NCBI RefSeq assembly: GCF_000729995.1
Contig: NZ_JNFG01000010.1
Coordinates: 62,001-126,000 of the forward strand
DNA length: 64,000 nt
Source: Caballeronia sordidicola
GTDB taxonomy: Bacteria > Pseudomonadota > Gammaproteobacteria > Burkholderiales > Burkholderiaceae
Direction of reading: 5' to 3'
Shown here: piece after piece, positions 26,564-35,659 of the stretch
Numbering within the stretch: position 1 is the first letter of the stretch
Layout of the letters: each line of letters starts with the position of its first letter
Notes under the pieces: model-generated
What the model was told of the DNA's origin: nothing
Databases searched by the model: none
What the model saw: the letters and a program-made list of their open reading frames with translations, nothing else
Made by a program: the position numbers and the translations under genes

Positions 26564-27496
26564 TCAGTCACCGTCGATGAGACGCACCGCCAGTTCCGGG
26601 CTGAACGCGCCGGCCGGCGACGTGGGAGCGACTCCGCAGGGTCCGTCGGAACTTCCCGGGACCTTGATCCATACCGGCAGCATGGTGCCCGAGGGGCCGC
26701 TTGTGCGTGCACCGATCATCCTGCCGGGCGGATTGCACCACTGACCATCCGAACCCTTGCCGTTACGGCTTGTATCGACAACGAATGGTTTGCTATAGCC
26801 GAATTGCGCTGCCAACGCGGCGTTCACCGAGTTTGCATAAGCCGCCGATTCCTCGGTCGTATAGAAATTGGATACGTTCAATGCGAAGCCTTTCGCCTCG
26901 CTCAAACCCGCAGCGTTGAGGCGAGCCGCCATGGCAGCTGCGGGAATCCAATGTGCGTTTCCACCGTCGAGATAGACGTCCGCGACCGGTGCGTTGAGAT
27001 GAAATCGCGAGACCGCATAACGCAGCAAGTCGAGTCGCTCGTCGCGCTCGCCATCAGTCTTGAAGCAATCCAGTTGAGCGGTCGAATCCGGCTCGACGAT
27101 GACAATCGCACGACGATTGCCCAGGCCGCGCGAGAACGAATCTATCCAGACCTGATAAGCCGAGGCATCGCCCACGCCGCCCGCCGATGCCCCTCCGCAG
27201 TCGCGATGAGGGATGTTGTAGGCGACCAGGATGGGTTCGCGGTGGGCAGCATGCGCCTTGTCGACGAAGCGCTTGACCGCCTTGTGCACGTCTCCGCTCC
27301 AGTTGCCGAACCAGCGCGCTGTGGGTACGTTTGCAATCGACTCTGCAATGCGTTGTGCGCGCGGGTCCGCTTGATGCGCTCGCACCCACACTGCGGGACT
27401 AGAGTCGGGATCGACATAAAACCCTGCGTCCGCACGCGCTTGCGTAACACCCAGAAAAGCCAGCACAGCGATAACTAGAGAGTGTTTGATGAGCAT
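26564..27496 (-). CDS. secreted glycoside hydrolase family 6 (endoglucanase/cellobiohydrolase type)
   Basis: A 310-residue GH6 enzyme with a signal peptide ending near VTQARA/DA (residue 23). Family motifs appear in order: ARWFGNWSG, YNIPHRDCGGASAGG, IVIVEPDS, YLDGGNAHWIPAAAMAARL, ALNVSNFYTTEE, VVDTSRNGKGSDGQWCNPPGR and WIKVPGSSDGPC. The aspartate after HR and the VVDTSRNG aspartate match catalytic positions of the family. No carbohydrate-binding module is present. It would cut beta-1,4-glucan outside the cytoplasm. It stands alone, convergent with the oxidoreductase remnant. Confidence 0.9.
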   Translation of the reverse strand: MLIKHSLVIAVLAFLGVTQARADAGFYVDPDSSPAVWVRAHQADPRAQRIAESIANVPTARWFGNWSGDVHKAVKRFVDKAHAAHREPILVAYNIPHRDCGGASAGGVGDASAYQVWIDSFSRGLGNRRAIVIVEPDSTAQLDCFKTDGERDERLDLLRYAVSRFHLNAPVADVYLDGGNAHWIPAAAMAARLNAAGLSEAKGFALNVSNFYTTEESAAYANSVNAALAAQFGYSKPFVVDTSRNGKGSDGQWCNPPGRMIGARTSGPSGTMLPVWIKVPGSSDGPCGVAPTSPAGAFSPELAVRLIDGD

Positions 27497-27627
27497 GTTC
27501 AGGTCACTTCCGTGAGAAGGCTTAGCCGTGCATTTCTTCGTTTGCGGCGATCAACGCAATTTCGCTAGCGGAATTTAATACGTGGCCGCGCGGAGCCTGT
27601 CTAAAAGATCGCGTAGAAACACCCGGT

Positions 27628-28683
27628 TCAAAATCGTTCAATCATGCCGAGTTGCACACCGCGTACCGGTGCGCCCGGGTAGGCGACCGGCAATCCCGTC
27701 ACGTTGACGCCGCGAAGGGTGAACGTAGCGTTGCCGCGATTCTCCAGATCGGCGGCGGTGAAATACAGCAGCAGGGAACGCGACAGCGTGTATTCGAACG
27801 CGACGCTGAACTGGTCTGCGTTGTTGCCCTCGCCGCTGCGATCGCGTGCATGCGCATAGCCCAGCGACGCGCGCGCCAGCGGCGTGATGGTCCAAGAGGC
27901 TGACAGCGAAATGCCGTCGTCGTGATAGCGTGGACTGCCGCCGTCGCCGTTGAACAGCGCGACGTAGGTGCGCACGGGACCGAACAGATAGGATGCGCCC
28001 GCTAGATTCGCACGCAACCCGGCGTCGCCGTGTGTTTGCTGCCGTGCATATGACAAGTTCAAGGCATTCAGGGTGTAATTGGCGGTCACGTAATACCCGC
28101 CGATACCGTTGCCGTCGCCCGGGTCGCGCAGCGCTGCCATGCCGGTGACGTCGAAGCCGCCTATCGAAGGAGAGATCCACGTCAACGCGTTATCCGTATA
28201 AGGTGTGATCTTCGACAAGTTGTTCAGCCCCGATCCAATGGTGCCTGCGCCAAAGGCATCGAGTCCGCCCTTGAACGGGATGTAGAGCGGCGAATATTGC
28301 CGGCCGAAGCGGGTTTCGCCCCACGGTGCGTCGAGGCCGACCCATGCCTGCCGGTTGAACAGGGTGCCGGCCGTGTCGAGGGTGCCGTTCGCAGAGCCAA
28401 AGCCGTTCTCCAGGTCGAAGATGATGCTCGTGTCATTGCCCAAGGGCTCGCTCCCGCGCAAGCCAAAGCGAGAGCCGCGATACGCGCCGGAATCCATTCT
28501 CGTCGTCCAGCCGTTGCCTGGATTTGTTACTTCGATGCTGGTGTCGAGTGTGCCGTATAGCGTGACTGAGCCTTGCGCACGGACTGTGCCTGCGGTCGCA
28601 AGGAGCGGCAGCGCGCAGAACAGCGCGTGTTTGCAAGTGCGGCGGCAGAAGAGCGTCGCATGGTGCCGGGCAAGAGAATTCAT
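27628..28683 (-). CDS. outer-membrane porin, Burkholderia type
   Basis: A 351-residue general porin (Porin_4/OmpC-like family of betaproteobacteria). After the signal peptide (LLATAGTVRA/Q, near residue 36) the mature chain begins QGSVTLYGTLDTSIEVT, the standard start. It carries FGLRGSEPLGNDTSIIFDLENGF and NRQAWVGLDAPWGETRFGRQY, and ends in Phe (GMIERF), as needed for barrel assembly. ATG 28683 is chosen since upstream in-frame codons would place extra residues before the signal peptide. The signal peptide N-region is longer than usual. Confidence 0.93.
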   Translation of the reverse strand: MNSLARHHATLFCRRTCKHALFCALPLLATAGTVRAQGSVTLYGTLDTSIEVTNPGNGWTTRMDSGAYRGSRFGLRGSEPLGNDTSIIFDLENGFGSANGTLDTAGTLFNRQAWVGLDAPWGETRFGRQYSPLYIPFKGGLDAFGAGTIGSGLNNLSKITPYTDNALTWISPSIGGFDVTGMAALRDPGDGNGIGGYYVTANYTLNALNLSYARQQTHGDAGLRANLAGASYLFGPVRTYVALFNGDGGSPRYHDDGISLSASWTITPLARASLGYAHARDRSGEGNNADQFSVAFEYTLSRSLLLYFTAADLENRGNATFTLRGVNVTGLPVAYPGAPVRGVQLGMIERF

Positions 28684-28823
28684 CGCGGTCGAATCAGGCT
28701 CTTGGCAATAGAATTCCGCGACTTTAACAAGTTGGACCACAGTTGCAACGAAATTCGAACAACGCCACCTTGCGTGGTGCGGGTTCGAAGAGTCATTAAG
28801 ACACTAGGTTAAAGGGCCCACCG

Positions 28824-29342
28824 TTATGGCCCGGTTGTTTTCACCGGTCTTGCCGGAGCATATTGCGACCGGCGCTCAGCGACCAAGGTCTTATGTGGCA
28901 CCAAAGGGCTCCGCCTAAGGGGCGCTTTGACCAAACGTTGTCTTAGCATGTCGTACGCCCAATAAAAACAGAACGTGTACGGAAGAAAAACAAGCAGTAG
29001 CCCAAGATCCATTAGCAGGGCTTCAACAAATGTCATCTGCAGCCACCACGCCGACAAGGGAACCGCGATCAGGACCAGACCCGTTTCGAAACCGAGGGCA
29101 TGAATAACGCGCTTCCACTTCTGCACCTTGTTTGACGCATGGGAAATAAGGATACCGAAGAAAGAGTTGAACGCGAATCCCCACACCATGGCGGTGACGG
29201 AAATTGCAATCGTAAGGACCGTGGTCTCGCCCAGAGGTTTATCGACGACCCATGATAGGACAGGAGAAAAAATGCCAATGGCAAGTCCTTCGAAGAGAAC
29301 TACCTGGAATATGCGTTCGTACAAGCTGCGTTGCGTGGTCAT
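28824..29342 (-). CDS. PACE-family efflux protein (chlorhexidine/AceI-like, BTP domain)
   Basis: A 172-residue inner-membrane protein with four membrane helices in two repeats, the layout of the proteobacterial antimicrobial compound efflux family. Motifs: RIFQVVLFEG in helix 1 (family form RxxHAxxFE, so Gln replaces the usual His while the key Glu is kept), VWGFAFNSFFG in helix 2, HALGFETGL in helix 3 and FYWAYDMLR in helix 4. The C-terminal 35 residues are extra and basic. It is divergent from a LysR gene, the usual PACE arrangement. Likely substrates are biocides or polyamines. Confidence 0.85.
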   Translation of the reverse strand: MTTQRSLYERIFQVVLFEGLAIGIFSPVLSWVVDKPLGETTVLTIAISVTAMVWGFAFNSFFGILISHASNKVQKWKRVIHALGFETGLVLIAVPLSAWWLQMTFVEALLMDLGLLLVFLPYTFCFYWAYDMLRQRLVKAPLRRSPLVPHKTLVAERRSQYAPARPVKTTGP

Positions 29343-29431
29343 GCCGACCTCACCTTTGAATAGACAGTTGTTATTTTCAGGGGTCGCCCTTAATATCCCA
29401 AATTGCTTACTATCGGAAAATCAGATAGATC

Positions 29432-30313
29432 ATGGTCGCTTCTATCGACGCGTTGATTGTGTTTTCGGAGGCCGCCGCCGCGGGCTCTTTCTCCGCCGCC
29501 GCGAGAAAGCTGGGGCGCAGTCAATCGACTGTCAGCACGATCATTGCGGACATGGAAATTGACTTAGGTGTCGCGCTCTTTGATCGAACTACCCGAAAGC
29601 CCCGTCTCACCGCACATGGCGAAGCGCTGCTCGCCAATGCCCGCGAGACCCTTGAAGCACACGATCGCTTGATACAAGCGGCCGCGCGACTCAGTGCAGG
29701 GTTGGAGCCTAGCTTGAGTCTGGCCATATCCAACACGTACCAGCCGCCTCACTATGAGAAGCTGCTCGTGGCATTCGAAAAGCGTTTTCCCACAGTCGAA
29801 CTCGAGTGCCTGGTCAAGGAGGACGAAGACGTGGTTTCGCTGGTGCAGGAGCGCCGCGCAGCGCTTGGCGTAGTGGCGGCCCTGGCTAGCTATCCTCCCG
29901 AAGTCCGCTCAATCAGGCTGGCGGAATCGTCGGAGCTGGCACTGTTCGTCGCGACGGGACATCCGTTAAGCGGTGTTCGGGATCTGACAATGGAAAAGCT
30001 CGCCAGGCACCGTGAATTGCGAATCACCACGGGCGTGAAGCCGGGCGAGCATCAGAGAAGCGTGCGAGTCTGGTCTGCCGATAGTTATTTGCTCCTGCTG
30101 GAAATGGCGGAGCTGGGCTTCGGGTGGACCGAGCTGCCTCGGTGGGTGGCCGATCGTTTCGGCGCAAAAACGTTAAAGGAGTTATCGGCGCGCGGGTGGC
30201 CCCGGTTGGTCGCGGTCGACGCCTTATGTTTAAAGGGCGCTTCGCTGGGACTCGCCGGGAACTGGTTGTTGGATGCACTGACCACGCTCGGCGCAAAGGC
30301 CGATCCGAAATAG
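29432..30313 (+). CDS. LysR-family regulator, divergent from the PACE gene
   Basis: A 293-residue LysR protein with the helix-turn-helix at residues 1-60 (GSFSAAARKLGRSQSTVSTIIADME, then LFDRTTRKPRLTAHG) and an effector domain at about 90-290. LysR regulators divergent from PACE genes typically activate them in response to a pump substrate. The intergenic region is 89 bases. The ATG gives the standard N-terminus. It converges on the DUF72 gene. Confidence 0.9.
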   Translation: MVASIDALIVFSEAAAAGSFSAAARKLGRSQSTVSTIIADMEIDLGVALFDRTTRKPRLTAHGEALLANARETLEAHDRLIQAAARLSAGLEPSLSLAISNTYQPPHYEKLLVAFEKRFPTVELECLVKEDEDVVSLVQERRAALGVVAALASYPPEVRSIRLAESSELALFVATGHPLSGVRDLTMEKLARHRELRITTGVKPGEHQRSVRVWSADSYLLLLEMAELGFGWTELPRWVADRFGAKTLKELSARGWPRLVAVDALCLKGASLGLAGNWLLDALTTLGAKADPK

Positions 30314-30327
30314 GCCCGAATGACTCG

Positions 30328-31182
30328 CTAAGCGCTGCTGCCGCTTAGTCTCTCGATCATGGCAATGCCCGCAGCCGGGTTGTGTGCCTTGAAGCCGCTG
30401 ATCACGTATAAATACACGTCTCGCGGCGTAGTCGCTGCGGCTGGCTTGCCGATCGTCTCAAGTCCTTTCGGCGTACCGCCCGCCGCCCAGTCACGAGCCC
30501 GCTTAGTCCATAAATCCAGCGTTTTGTCGTCATAGCCTTGCTCAACCTGCTCGGTCGTCCCCATGATGCGGGCGTAGACAAACTTCGCCGTTACGTCGGC
30601 GATCTGCGGATATTTCGAATCGCCCGCCATGACGATGGCCACGCCATGCTTGCGCGCGAGGGCAACGAATGCCTCGTCGCGAAAACTCTCGTGCCGCACT
30701 TCGAGCGCATGCCGGATCTCACGGCCATCGACTTTGTGGGGCAACAGGTTCAGGAAGGCTTCAATGTCGTCTGCATCGAATTGTTTGGTCGGGGCGAGTT
30801 GCCAATTGATCGGCCCGAGCTTGTTCTTCAATTCGAGCACGCCGCTCGCGAGGAATCGCTCGACGGATTCGCCGGCCTCAGCGAGCACTCGCCTATTCGT
30901 TGCGAAACGCGGCGCCTTTAGCGAGAAGACGAAATCATCCGGGGTTTCGTCATGCCACTTTACGAACGTGGCGGGCTTCTGCGAACCGTAGAACGTGCCG
31001 TTGATCTCGATCGTGGTCAGCTTGCGGCTCGCGTATTCGAGCTCGCGCTTTTGCACGAGTCCTTCCGGATAGAACCTGCCGCGCCACGGCTCGAAGGTCC
31101 AGCCGCCGATGCCGATCCTGATCTGCCCGGCTTTGCCGGCAGCTTTATCGGTAGCATTACCCGCCGTCTTCCGCGTTGCCAT
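30328..31182 (-). CDS. DUF72 family protein (YecE-like)
   Basis: A 284-residue protein of the YecE/DUF72 family, a TIM-barrel fold of unknown function. After a lysine- and alanine-rich N-terminal 20 residues, the family start IGIGGWTFEPWRGRFYPEGL is clear. The core runs through FSLKAPRFATN and ALEVRHESFRDE, and ends with VYLYVISGFKAHNPAAG. ATG 31182 is preceded by GGGAGGG, while a reading 12 codons longer is not supported by a ribosome site. Confidence 0.88.
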   Translation of the reverse strand: MATRKTAGNATDKAAGKAGQIRIGIGGWTFEPWRGRFYPEGLVQKRELEYASRKLTTIEINGTFYGSQKPATFVKWHDETPDDFVFSLKAPRFATNRRVLAEAGESVERFLASGVLELKNKLGPINWQLAPTKQFDADDIEAFLNLLPHKVDGREIRHALEVRHESFRDEAFVALARKHGVAIVMAGDSKYPQIADVTAKFVYARIMGTTEQVEQGYDDKTLDLWTKRARDWAAGGTPKGLETIGKPAAATTPRDVYLYVISGFKAHNPAAGIAMIERLSGSSA

Positions 31183-31263
31183 GAATGAGATCCCTCCCCG
31201 TGCCCACGATGCGCTCAAGTGTAGCGAATTGGCGCCGGGCGTGTGCCGCAGGGGGCGAGAGGT

Positions 31264-32658
31264 TCAGCTATCGGAAGACTGAAGGTTCGCTGTGGGTCCG
31301 TGCTGCGCCGCGGAAAATCGCTTGCTGTTAGCGCGGTCGCTAGCCAAGGCCGCCTGCCCGGTACGCGTGAACGCCACGAGCGCAAGCGAAACCAGCGCGG
31401 CAAAGACGACATAAAAAGCGGGAACATAGTGGCTGCCTGTGACTTCGGTCAGCGTCGAGACGGTCAGGGGCGCAAGGCCGCCGAACAAAGTTACCGCAAG
31501 GTTGTATGACAGCGCCACGCCAGTCGAACGCGCCTTCGCCGGGAAGATTGTCGCCAGCATGCCGGGGTGCGGGCCCGCTATCGCAACCTGGAAGAGCGAC
31601 GCAATAATCTGAGCGATGAGAAGATGCGTGAGCGATGGCGCGGAAACAATGAACCAGAACAACGGGAACGTGCAAAGCAACCAGCTGATCACCAATGGAT
31701 AGAAAAGGCGGTAGGCGCCGAATTTATCGGCGAGTTTGCCCGAGACCGGAAACAGCAGGAAGTTGATGACCCCGCCTATGAATGTTCCAAGCAAGGCCGA
31801 CTTGAGCGGGAGATGCAGTTGGTGTTCCACATACAAAGGCAAATACGCGTTCCACAAATAATTGGACGCCGTGCCAATGATCATCACACCCATCGCACAT
31901 AAAGCCGCATCGCCCTGCTCACGCACGAAGTCGCCTAGCCGGAAAGCACGCGCGGCACCTGTGCGGACTTGCTTGCGCAGGGCCTCGAATTCCGGCGACT
32001 CGGCAATGTTATGGCGGATGTAAAAACCCAGCGGCCCGATGAGCGTGCCAATCAGGAACGGCACGCGCCAGCCCCAACTCACGAGGGAATTCGTAGAGAG
32101 ATTATTGATGAGCAGATAGCTGCATCCTGAAGCCAGCAGTATGGCGAGCGCCTGCGACGACATATTGAAACTGCCGTAGAACATTTTCTTGCCCGGCGGC
32201 GCGCTCTCCACCACGACCACCGACGAGAGGCTGAATTGCCCGCCGATCGCCAGTCCCTGGATCAGCCGTGCCAATAGGACTAGAAGCGGAGCGGCAACGC
32301 CCAGGGTCGCGTAACCCGGCGCCAAAGCCAATATCAGCGTTCCCGCGCACATCATCAGCATAACCAACGAAAGTGCACGGGTGCGTCCCACGCGATCCGC
32401 ATAGATGCCCAGCAGGACCCCGCCGAGCGGCCGAACAAGGAACCCAAGGGCGAATGTCGCAAGCGCAAGCGACATCGACACTACGCTGCTTCCCACGGAG
32501 AAGAACACCTCTGCGATGATCTTCGAGAAGTAGACATAAGCGGTGAAGTCGAACCACTCGAAGCCGCTCCCGATCACCGAGGCGATCAGTGCGCGGCGGA
32601 CCTGGCGCAGGTCAGGTGCAGCGGGCGTTGATACGCCTTCGCGTTCTGCTGGATTCAT
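31264..32658 (-). CDS. MFS transporter, metabolite:H+ symporter (MHS) family
   Basis: A 464-residue inner-membrane transporter with twelve predicted helices. MHS hallmarks are present: SGFEWFDFTAYVYFS in helix 1, the loop GIYADRVGRTRALSLVML after helix 2, and RLIQGLAIGGQFSLSSVVVVE in helix 4. Relatives import osmolytes, shikimate, citrate or aromatic acids with protons. The gene follows the esterase gene by 104 bases on the same strand, downstream of a divergent LysR gene. The cargo could be the esterase product. Specificity is unknown. Confidence 0.9.
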   Translation of the reverse strand: MNPAEREGVSTPAAPDLRQVRRALIASVIGSGFEWFDFTAYVYFSKIIAEVFFSVGSSVVSMSLALATFALGFLVRPLGGVLLGIYADRVGRTRALSLVMLMMCAGTLILALAPGYATLGVAAPLLVLLARLIQGLAIGGQFSLSSVVVVESAPPGKKMFYGSFNMSSQALAILLASGCSYLLINNLSTNSLVSWGWRVPFLIGTLIGPLGFYIRHNIAESPEFEALRKQVRTGAARAFRLGDFVREQGDAALCAMGVMIIGTASNYLWNAYLPLYVEHQLHLPLKSALLGTFIGGVINFLLFPVSGKLADKFGAYRLFYPLVISWLLCTFPLFWFIVSAPSLTHLLIAQIIASLFQVAIAGPHPGMLATIFPAKARSTGVALSYNLAVTLFGGLAPLTVSTLTEVTGSHYVPAFYVVFAALVSLALVAFTRTGQAALASDRANSKRFSAAQHGPTANLQSSDS

Positions 32659-32762
32659 ATGTCATCTCCTCCTGCGCGCCGCCGCTCAAGAGCAGGCAAA
32701 TGACGCGTGATATGCAGCACCGGCCCGGAACAGGAATGCGCCCGGGCGAAGGAAAAGTTGAA

Positions 32763-33629
32763 CTAGCTGGACCGGCGCGCTCGCAGCACGCCCGCGAGAA
32801 AGTCCTGAACCGCGCTTACGGCCATCATGCCGTTGTGTGGAACGTTATCCAGTTCATCCAGTTCAACACTGACTCCCTGTTCTTCGAACGACGCCCTGAG
32901 CGACCTGAGACGCTCTGGGCGGGTCGTACCGGCATCGTTTGCGCCCGGCATGTTATGACGGCCACCTTCCCGATGTGTGATCTCCCACGTTTCCAGATCC
33001 GCCTTGCCGACCACCATATGAACAGGCACGCGGCGCAACGCGTCGAGGTCGAATGCCTTACCGAACTGCTGCTCGAAACCCTGCAAGCCGACCCACCAGT
33101 CGCGCTTGATATCGAGCAGGGTCACCGAGCCCGGTGCACCGATCGACACTGCCCATAATTTTTCCGGATGCAGGTAGGCAAACCGATTTGCAAACTGCCC
33201 GCCGCCTGAGAAACCGAACAACGCGAACTGGTCGAAGCGCTTGCCGTAACGCTCGCCGATCTCATCGACCATATCGAGCAGCACGCGGTCATAGCGAATG
33301 TCGCCTTCGATCAGATGTTTGAAACCGTCCCGGTTGCCGTCACCGCGCACGCCGACCGGAAATAGCGGGCATAAAACGATGCAGTTGTTCCAGCGGCCGA
33401 ATTCCGCGAACGCGTCGCGATAGTGGGCGAACTGACGCCCCGTCCCGTGCATGACCACGACGAGTTCAACGTTGTTGCCCGACTCCATGATGGTTTCAGG
33501 CACGTACAACGTGTAAGCGAAACGCGGGTCGTGGCGCGACGCGAACACGGTCGTCGAACCCAGTTCGTAATACGCCTGCCCGCGCTCGATGGCTTTGTCT
33601 ACGGGGGGGCGATCAATTGCTTGCGTCAT
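32763..33629 (-). CDS. alpha/beta hydrolase, PHB-depolymerase/esterase-like
   Basis: A 288-residue hydrolase with no signal peptide. VVMHGTG (about 58-64) is the oxyanion region and GFSGGG places the nucleophile serine at residue 141. A late HNGM provides the likely histidine. It resembles intracellular poly(3-hydroxybutyrate)-depolymerase-type and feruloyl-esterase-type enzymes. ATG 33629 is selected as the start of the conserved part; a longer reading covers the AT-rich promoter region shared with LysR. It forms an operon with the MHS transporter. Confidence 0.82.
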   Translation of the reverse strand: MTQAIDRPPVDKAIERGQAYYELGSTTVFASRHDPRFAYTLYVPETIMESGNNVELVVVMHGTGRQFAHYRDAFAEFGRWNNCIVLCPLFPVGVRGDGNRDGFKHLIEGDIRYDRVLLDMVDEIGERYGKRFDQFALFGFSGGGQFANRFAYLHPEKLWAVSIGAPGSVTLLDIKRDWWVGLQGFEQQFGKAFDLDALRRVPVHMVVGKADLETWEITHREGGRHNMPGANDAGTTRPERLRSLRASFEEQGVSVELDELDNVPHNGMMAVSAVQDFLAGVLRARRSS

Positions 33630-33757
33630 GTCTGCAGCCTTGTAATGGAATGGTTCACCGTACAATTGTGCAGTCGCCGATTCAAAAAAACTAACTGATT
33701 TATATTTACACAAACTAAACTAAACCTTTAGTCTCGCGACGTCGGGATACCATCTCC

Positions 33758-34633
33758 ATGAGCACCATTCGGTTTTTGCGCACGTTCTTGGCCGTCGAAA
33801 AATACGGATCCTTTGCTGCAGCCGCGGGCCGGGTTGCATTGACACAAGCAGCGGTCGGACAGCAGATGCGCGCGCTTGAGGAAGAGTTCCGAAGGCCTCT
33901 GTTCTATCGGTCAGGGCGAGTCATCACGCTAACCCCCGCCGCCCGCGTGCTGATCCCGCAGGCGCGCAAGCTGGTCGCGGCGTATGAGGCAATGCTGGCC
34001 GACGCGGACACGGGGCACGAGATCGCCGGCAGCATTACCGTGGGCGCGATTGTTTCGGCGATGGGCTTTCTGTCGGAGAACCTGGTCAGCCTGAAGGCGC
34101 AGTATCCGGCACTCGATGTCCGGCTTGTTCTTGGTCATACCAAAGAGCTCGCGGAGCAGGTCACGGCGTGCGAGATAGATGCCGCGCTCACCGTGCAGAT
34201 ACCGTACGAGATGCCCGTCAATCTTCAATGGACGCCGCTTTATGAAGAACCCCTTATGCTGATAGCAAGCACTCGGGTTGCGACGGCCCAGGCAGACGTC
34301 TCATCCTTGCTCAAGAGTCAGCCGTTCATTCGCTTCGACCGGACCTCGCCAACGGGGGCAAAAGTCGAGCAGACCCTGCGGCGCATGCGGATCAAACCTA
34401 AGGAGATTCTCGAGGTCAACTCAGTGGCCGCCATCATCGACCTGGTCCGGCAAAACGTGGGAATTTCTATCGTGCCTTTGCTTAAGCATGTTGCCTGGAC
34501 GCGTGACCATTCGCTGATAGCACTGCAACTTCCCTACGGTCCGCTCAAGCGGGTAATCGGTATATTTGAAAATGAGCGCCAGCTTGAGATTACAGCAGTA
34601 GTGCGGCAGAAGCTGTTGCAAGCATTGGCTTGA
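33758..34633 (+). CDS. LysR-family transcriptional regulator
   Basis: A 291-residue LysR protein, with helix-turn-helix at residues 1-60 (GSFAAAAGRVALTQAAVGQQMRALE, then LFYRSGRVITLTPAA) and the effector domain after 90. It is divergent from the esterase and MHS transporter genes, with 128 bases between. That gap is AT-rich and carries repeats of AACTAA (near 33690 and 33713-33724) on the plus strand that may be part of its binding site. It likely controls the pair. Confidence 0.9.
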   Translation: MSTIRFLRTFLAVEKYGSFAAAAGRVALTQAAVGQQMRALEEEFRRPLFYRSGRVITLTPAARVLIPQARKLVAAYEAMLADADTGHEIAGSITVGAIVSAMGFLSENLVSLKAQYPALDVRLVLGHTKELAEQVTACEIDAALTVQIPYEMPVNLQWTPLYEEPLMLIASTRVATAQADVSSLLKSQPFIRFDRTSPTGAKVEQTLRRMRIKPKEILEVNSVAAIIDLVRQNVGISIVPLLKHVAWTRDHSLIALQLPYGPLKRVIGIFENERQLEITAVVRQKLLQALA

Positions 34634-34752
34634 GCCACGCTGGATTTTCGCGGCTGACTGCGCTGACCCTTACCTATCCTTACCAACGCTAAAGATTCGA
34701 CTGCTTGAGTCGATAAGCTGAAGAGGCCGACTAAGAGGATGAGGGATTTGCT

Positions 34753-35130
34753 ATGCAGATAGGCAATGCCGCGTCGTCGCCAACTCAGGAGCGGACGATA
34801 TCGACTTCGAGTGCCGCGACTGACCAACGGTCTATATCGGACGATAACGTCGACCCGGTACAAACAGCGCAAGCGACCAACCCCGCAGATGTCGCGACAC
34901 AGGATTCGGCCGTCACGATTTCGCCCGAAGGGGCTGCAATGGCGAGTCAGGACGCGAGCAGTGACGAGGGCTCGGCGTCGAACGTATCGGCGGTCAAGTC
35001 GCTTGCTTACGGGACGCTTGGTCTCGAACGTCCCGACCAGCCGCAACAGGATCGCAACGAGTTCTACACGGCCGGGAGATGGATCGCTGCGGGACTCACC
35101 GTCGGGGGAATTATTTCGCTACTGGTTTGA
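34753..35130 (+). CDS. hypothetical protein with a C-terminal hydrophobic helix
   Basis: A 125-residue protein I cannot assign. The first 75 residues are rich in Ser, Thr, Ala, Gln and Asp and look disordered. VTISPEGAAMAS (about 54-65) resembles a short motif seen in flagellar and secreted hypotheticals. The conserved-looking end is SLAYGTLGLERPDQP, then a single hydrophobic helix (GRWIAAGLTVGGIISLLV) that reaches the C-terminus. It could be a tail-anchored membrane protein. GAGG precedes the ATG. Its role is unknown. Confidence 0.65.
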   Translation: MQIGNAASSPTQERTISTSSAATDQRSISDDNVDPVQTAQATNPADVATQDSAVTISPEGAAMASQDASSDEGSASNVSAVKSLAYGTLGLERPDQPQQDRNEFYTAGRWIAAGLTVGGIISLLV

Positions 35131-35170
35131 GGTTCCCGTATTGAGGCGTCTAAGAACCAACACGCGTAGC

Positions 35171-35593
35171 TCATTTCGCTCGCTTAGGCTTCGATTTAGC
35201 TTTTGCACCGGATGTATTAAGCGCGATAGCAGCACCGATAAGCGTCTTGAACGCCGCCGAGTCGACCTCCTCGCCTTCATGGATGTCAATCGCGCGCCTT
35301 GTGTTTCCGTCGAGGCTCGAGTTGAATAGCTTGGTCGGGTCCTCTAGCGAAGCTCCCTTGGCGAAGGTCAATTTCACTACCGACTTGTAGGACTCACCGG
35401 TGCAGATGATCCCGTCGTGCGACCACACGGGCGTTCCCATCCACTTCCACTCCTCCACGACATCCGGGTCTGCATCTTTGATGAGATTGCGCATCCTGCT
35501 CAAAGTTTCTCCGCGCCAGTCGCCAAGATCGGTGAGCCTTTTGTCGATCAACTCGGATGCCGGTTGGTCCTCGGTCGAAGCCGATTTTTTCAT
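35171..35593 (-). CDS. DUF1801 family protein
   Basis: A 140-residue DUF1801 protein (fold related to the frataxin-like YdhG group). The family pattern shows in WRGETLSRMRNLIKDADPDVVEEWKWMGTPVWSHDG (about 26-61) and later KLTFAKGASLEDP. The C-terminus is lysine-rich. It is the third gene of an operon after the ArsR regulator and an SRPBCC protein. This trio recurs in many bacteria, but its function is not established. Confidence 0.82.
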   Translation of the reverse strand: MKKSASTEDQPASELIDKRLTDLGDWRGETLSRMRNLIKDADPDVVEEWKWMGTPVWSHDGIICTGESYKSVVKLTFAKGASLEDPTKLFNSSLDGNTRRAIDIHEGEEVDSAAFKTLIGAAIALNTSGAKAKSKPKRAK

Positions 35594-35659
35594 TGTTTCC
35601 TCCTAAAACTTCGAGACGCTTCCTGAGTTCGAGGCGAGCCTTTCCCAGCACTCGGCGAT

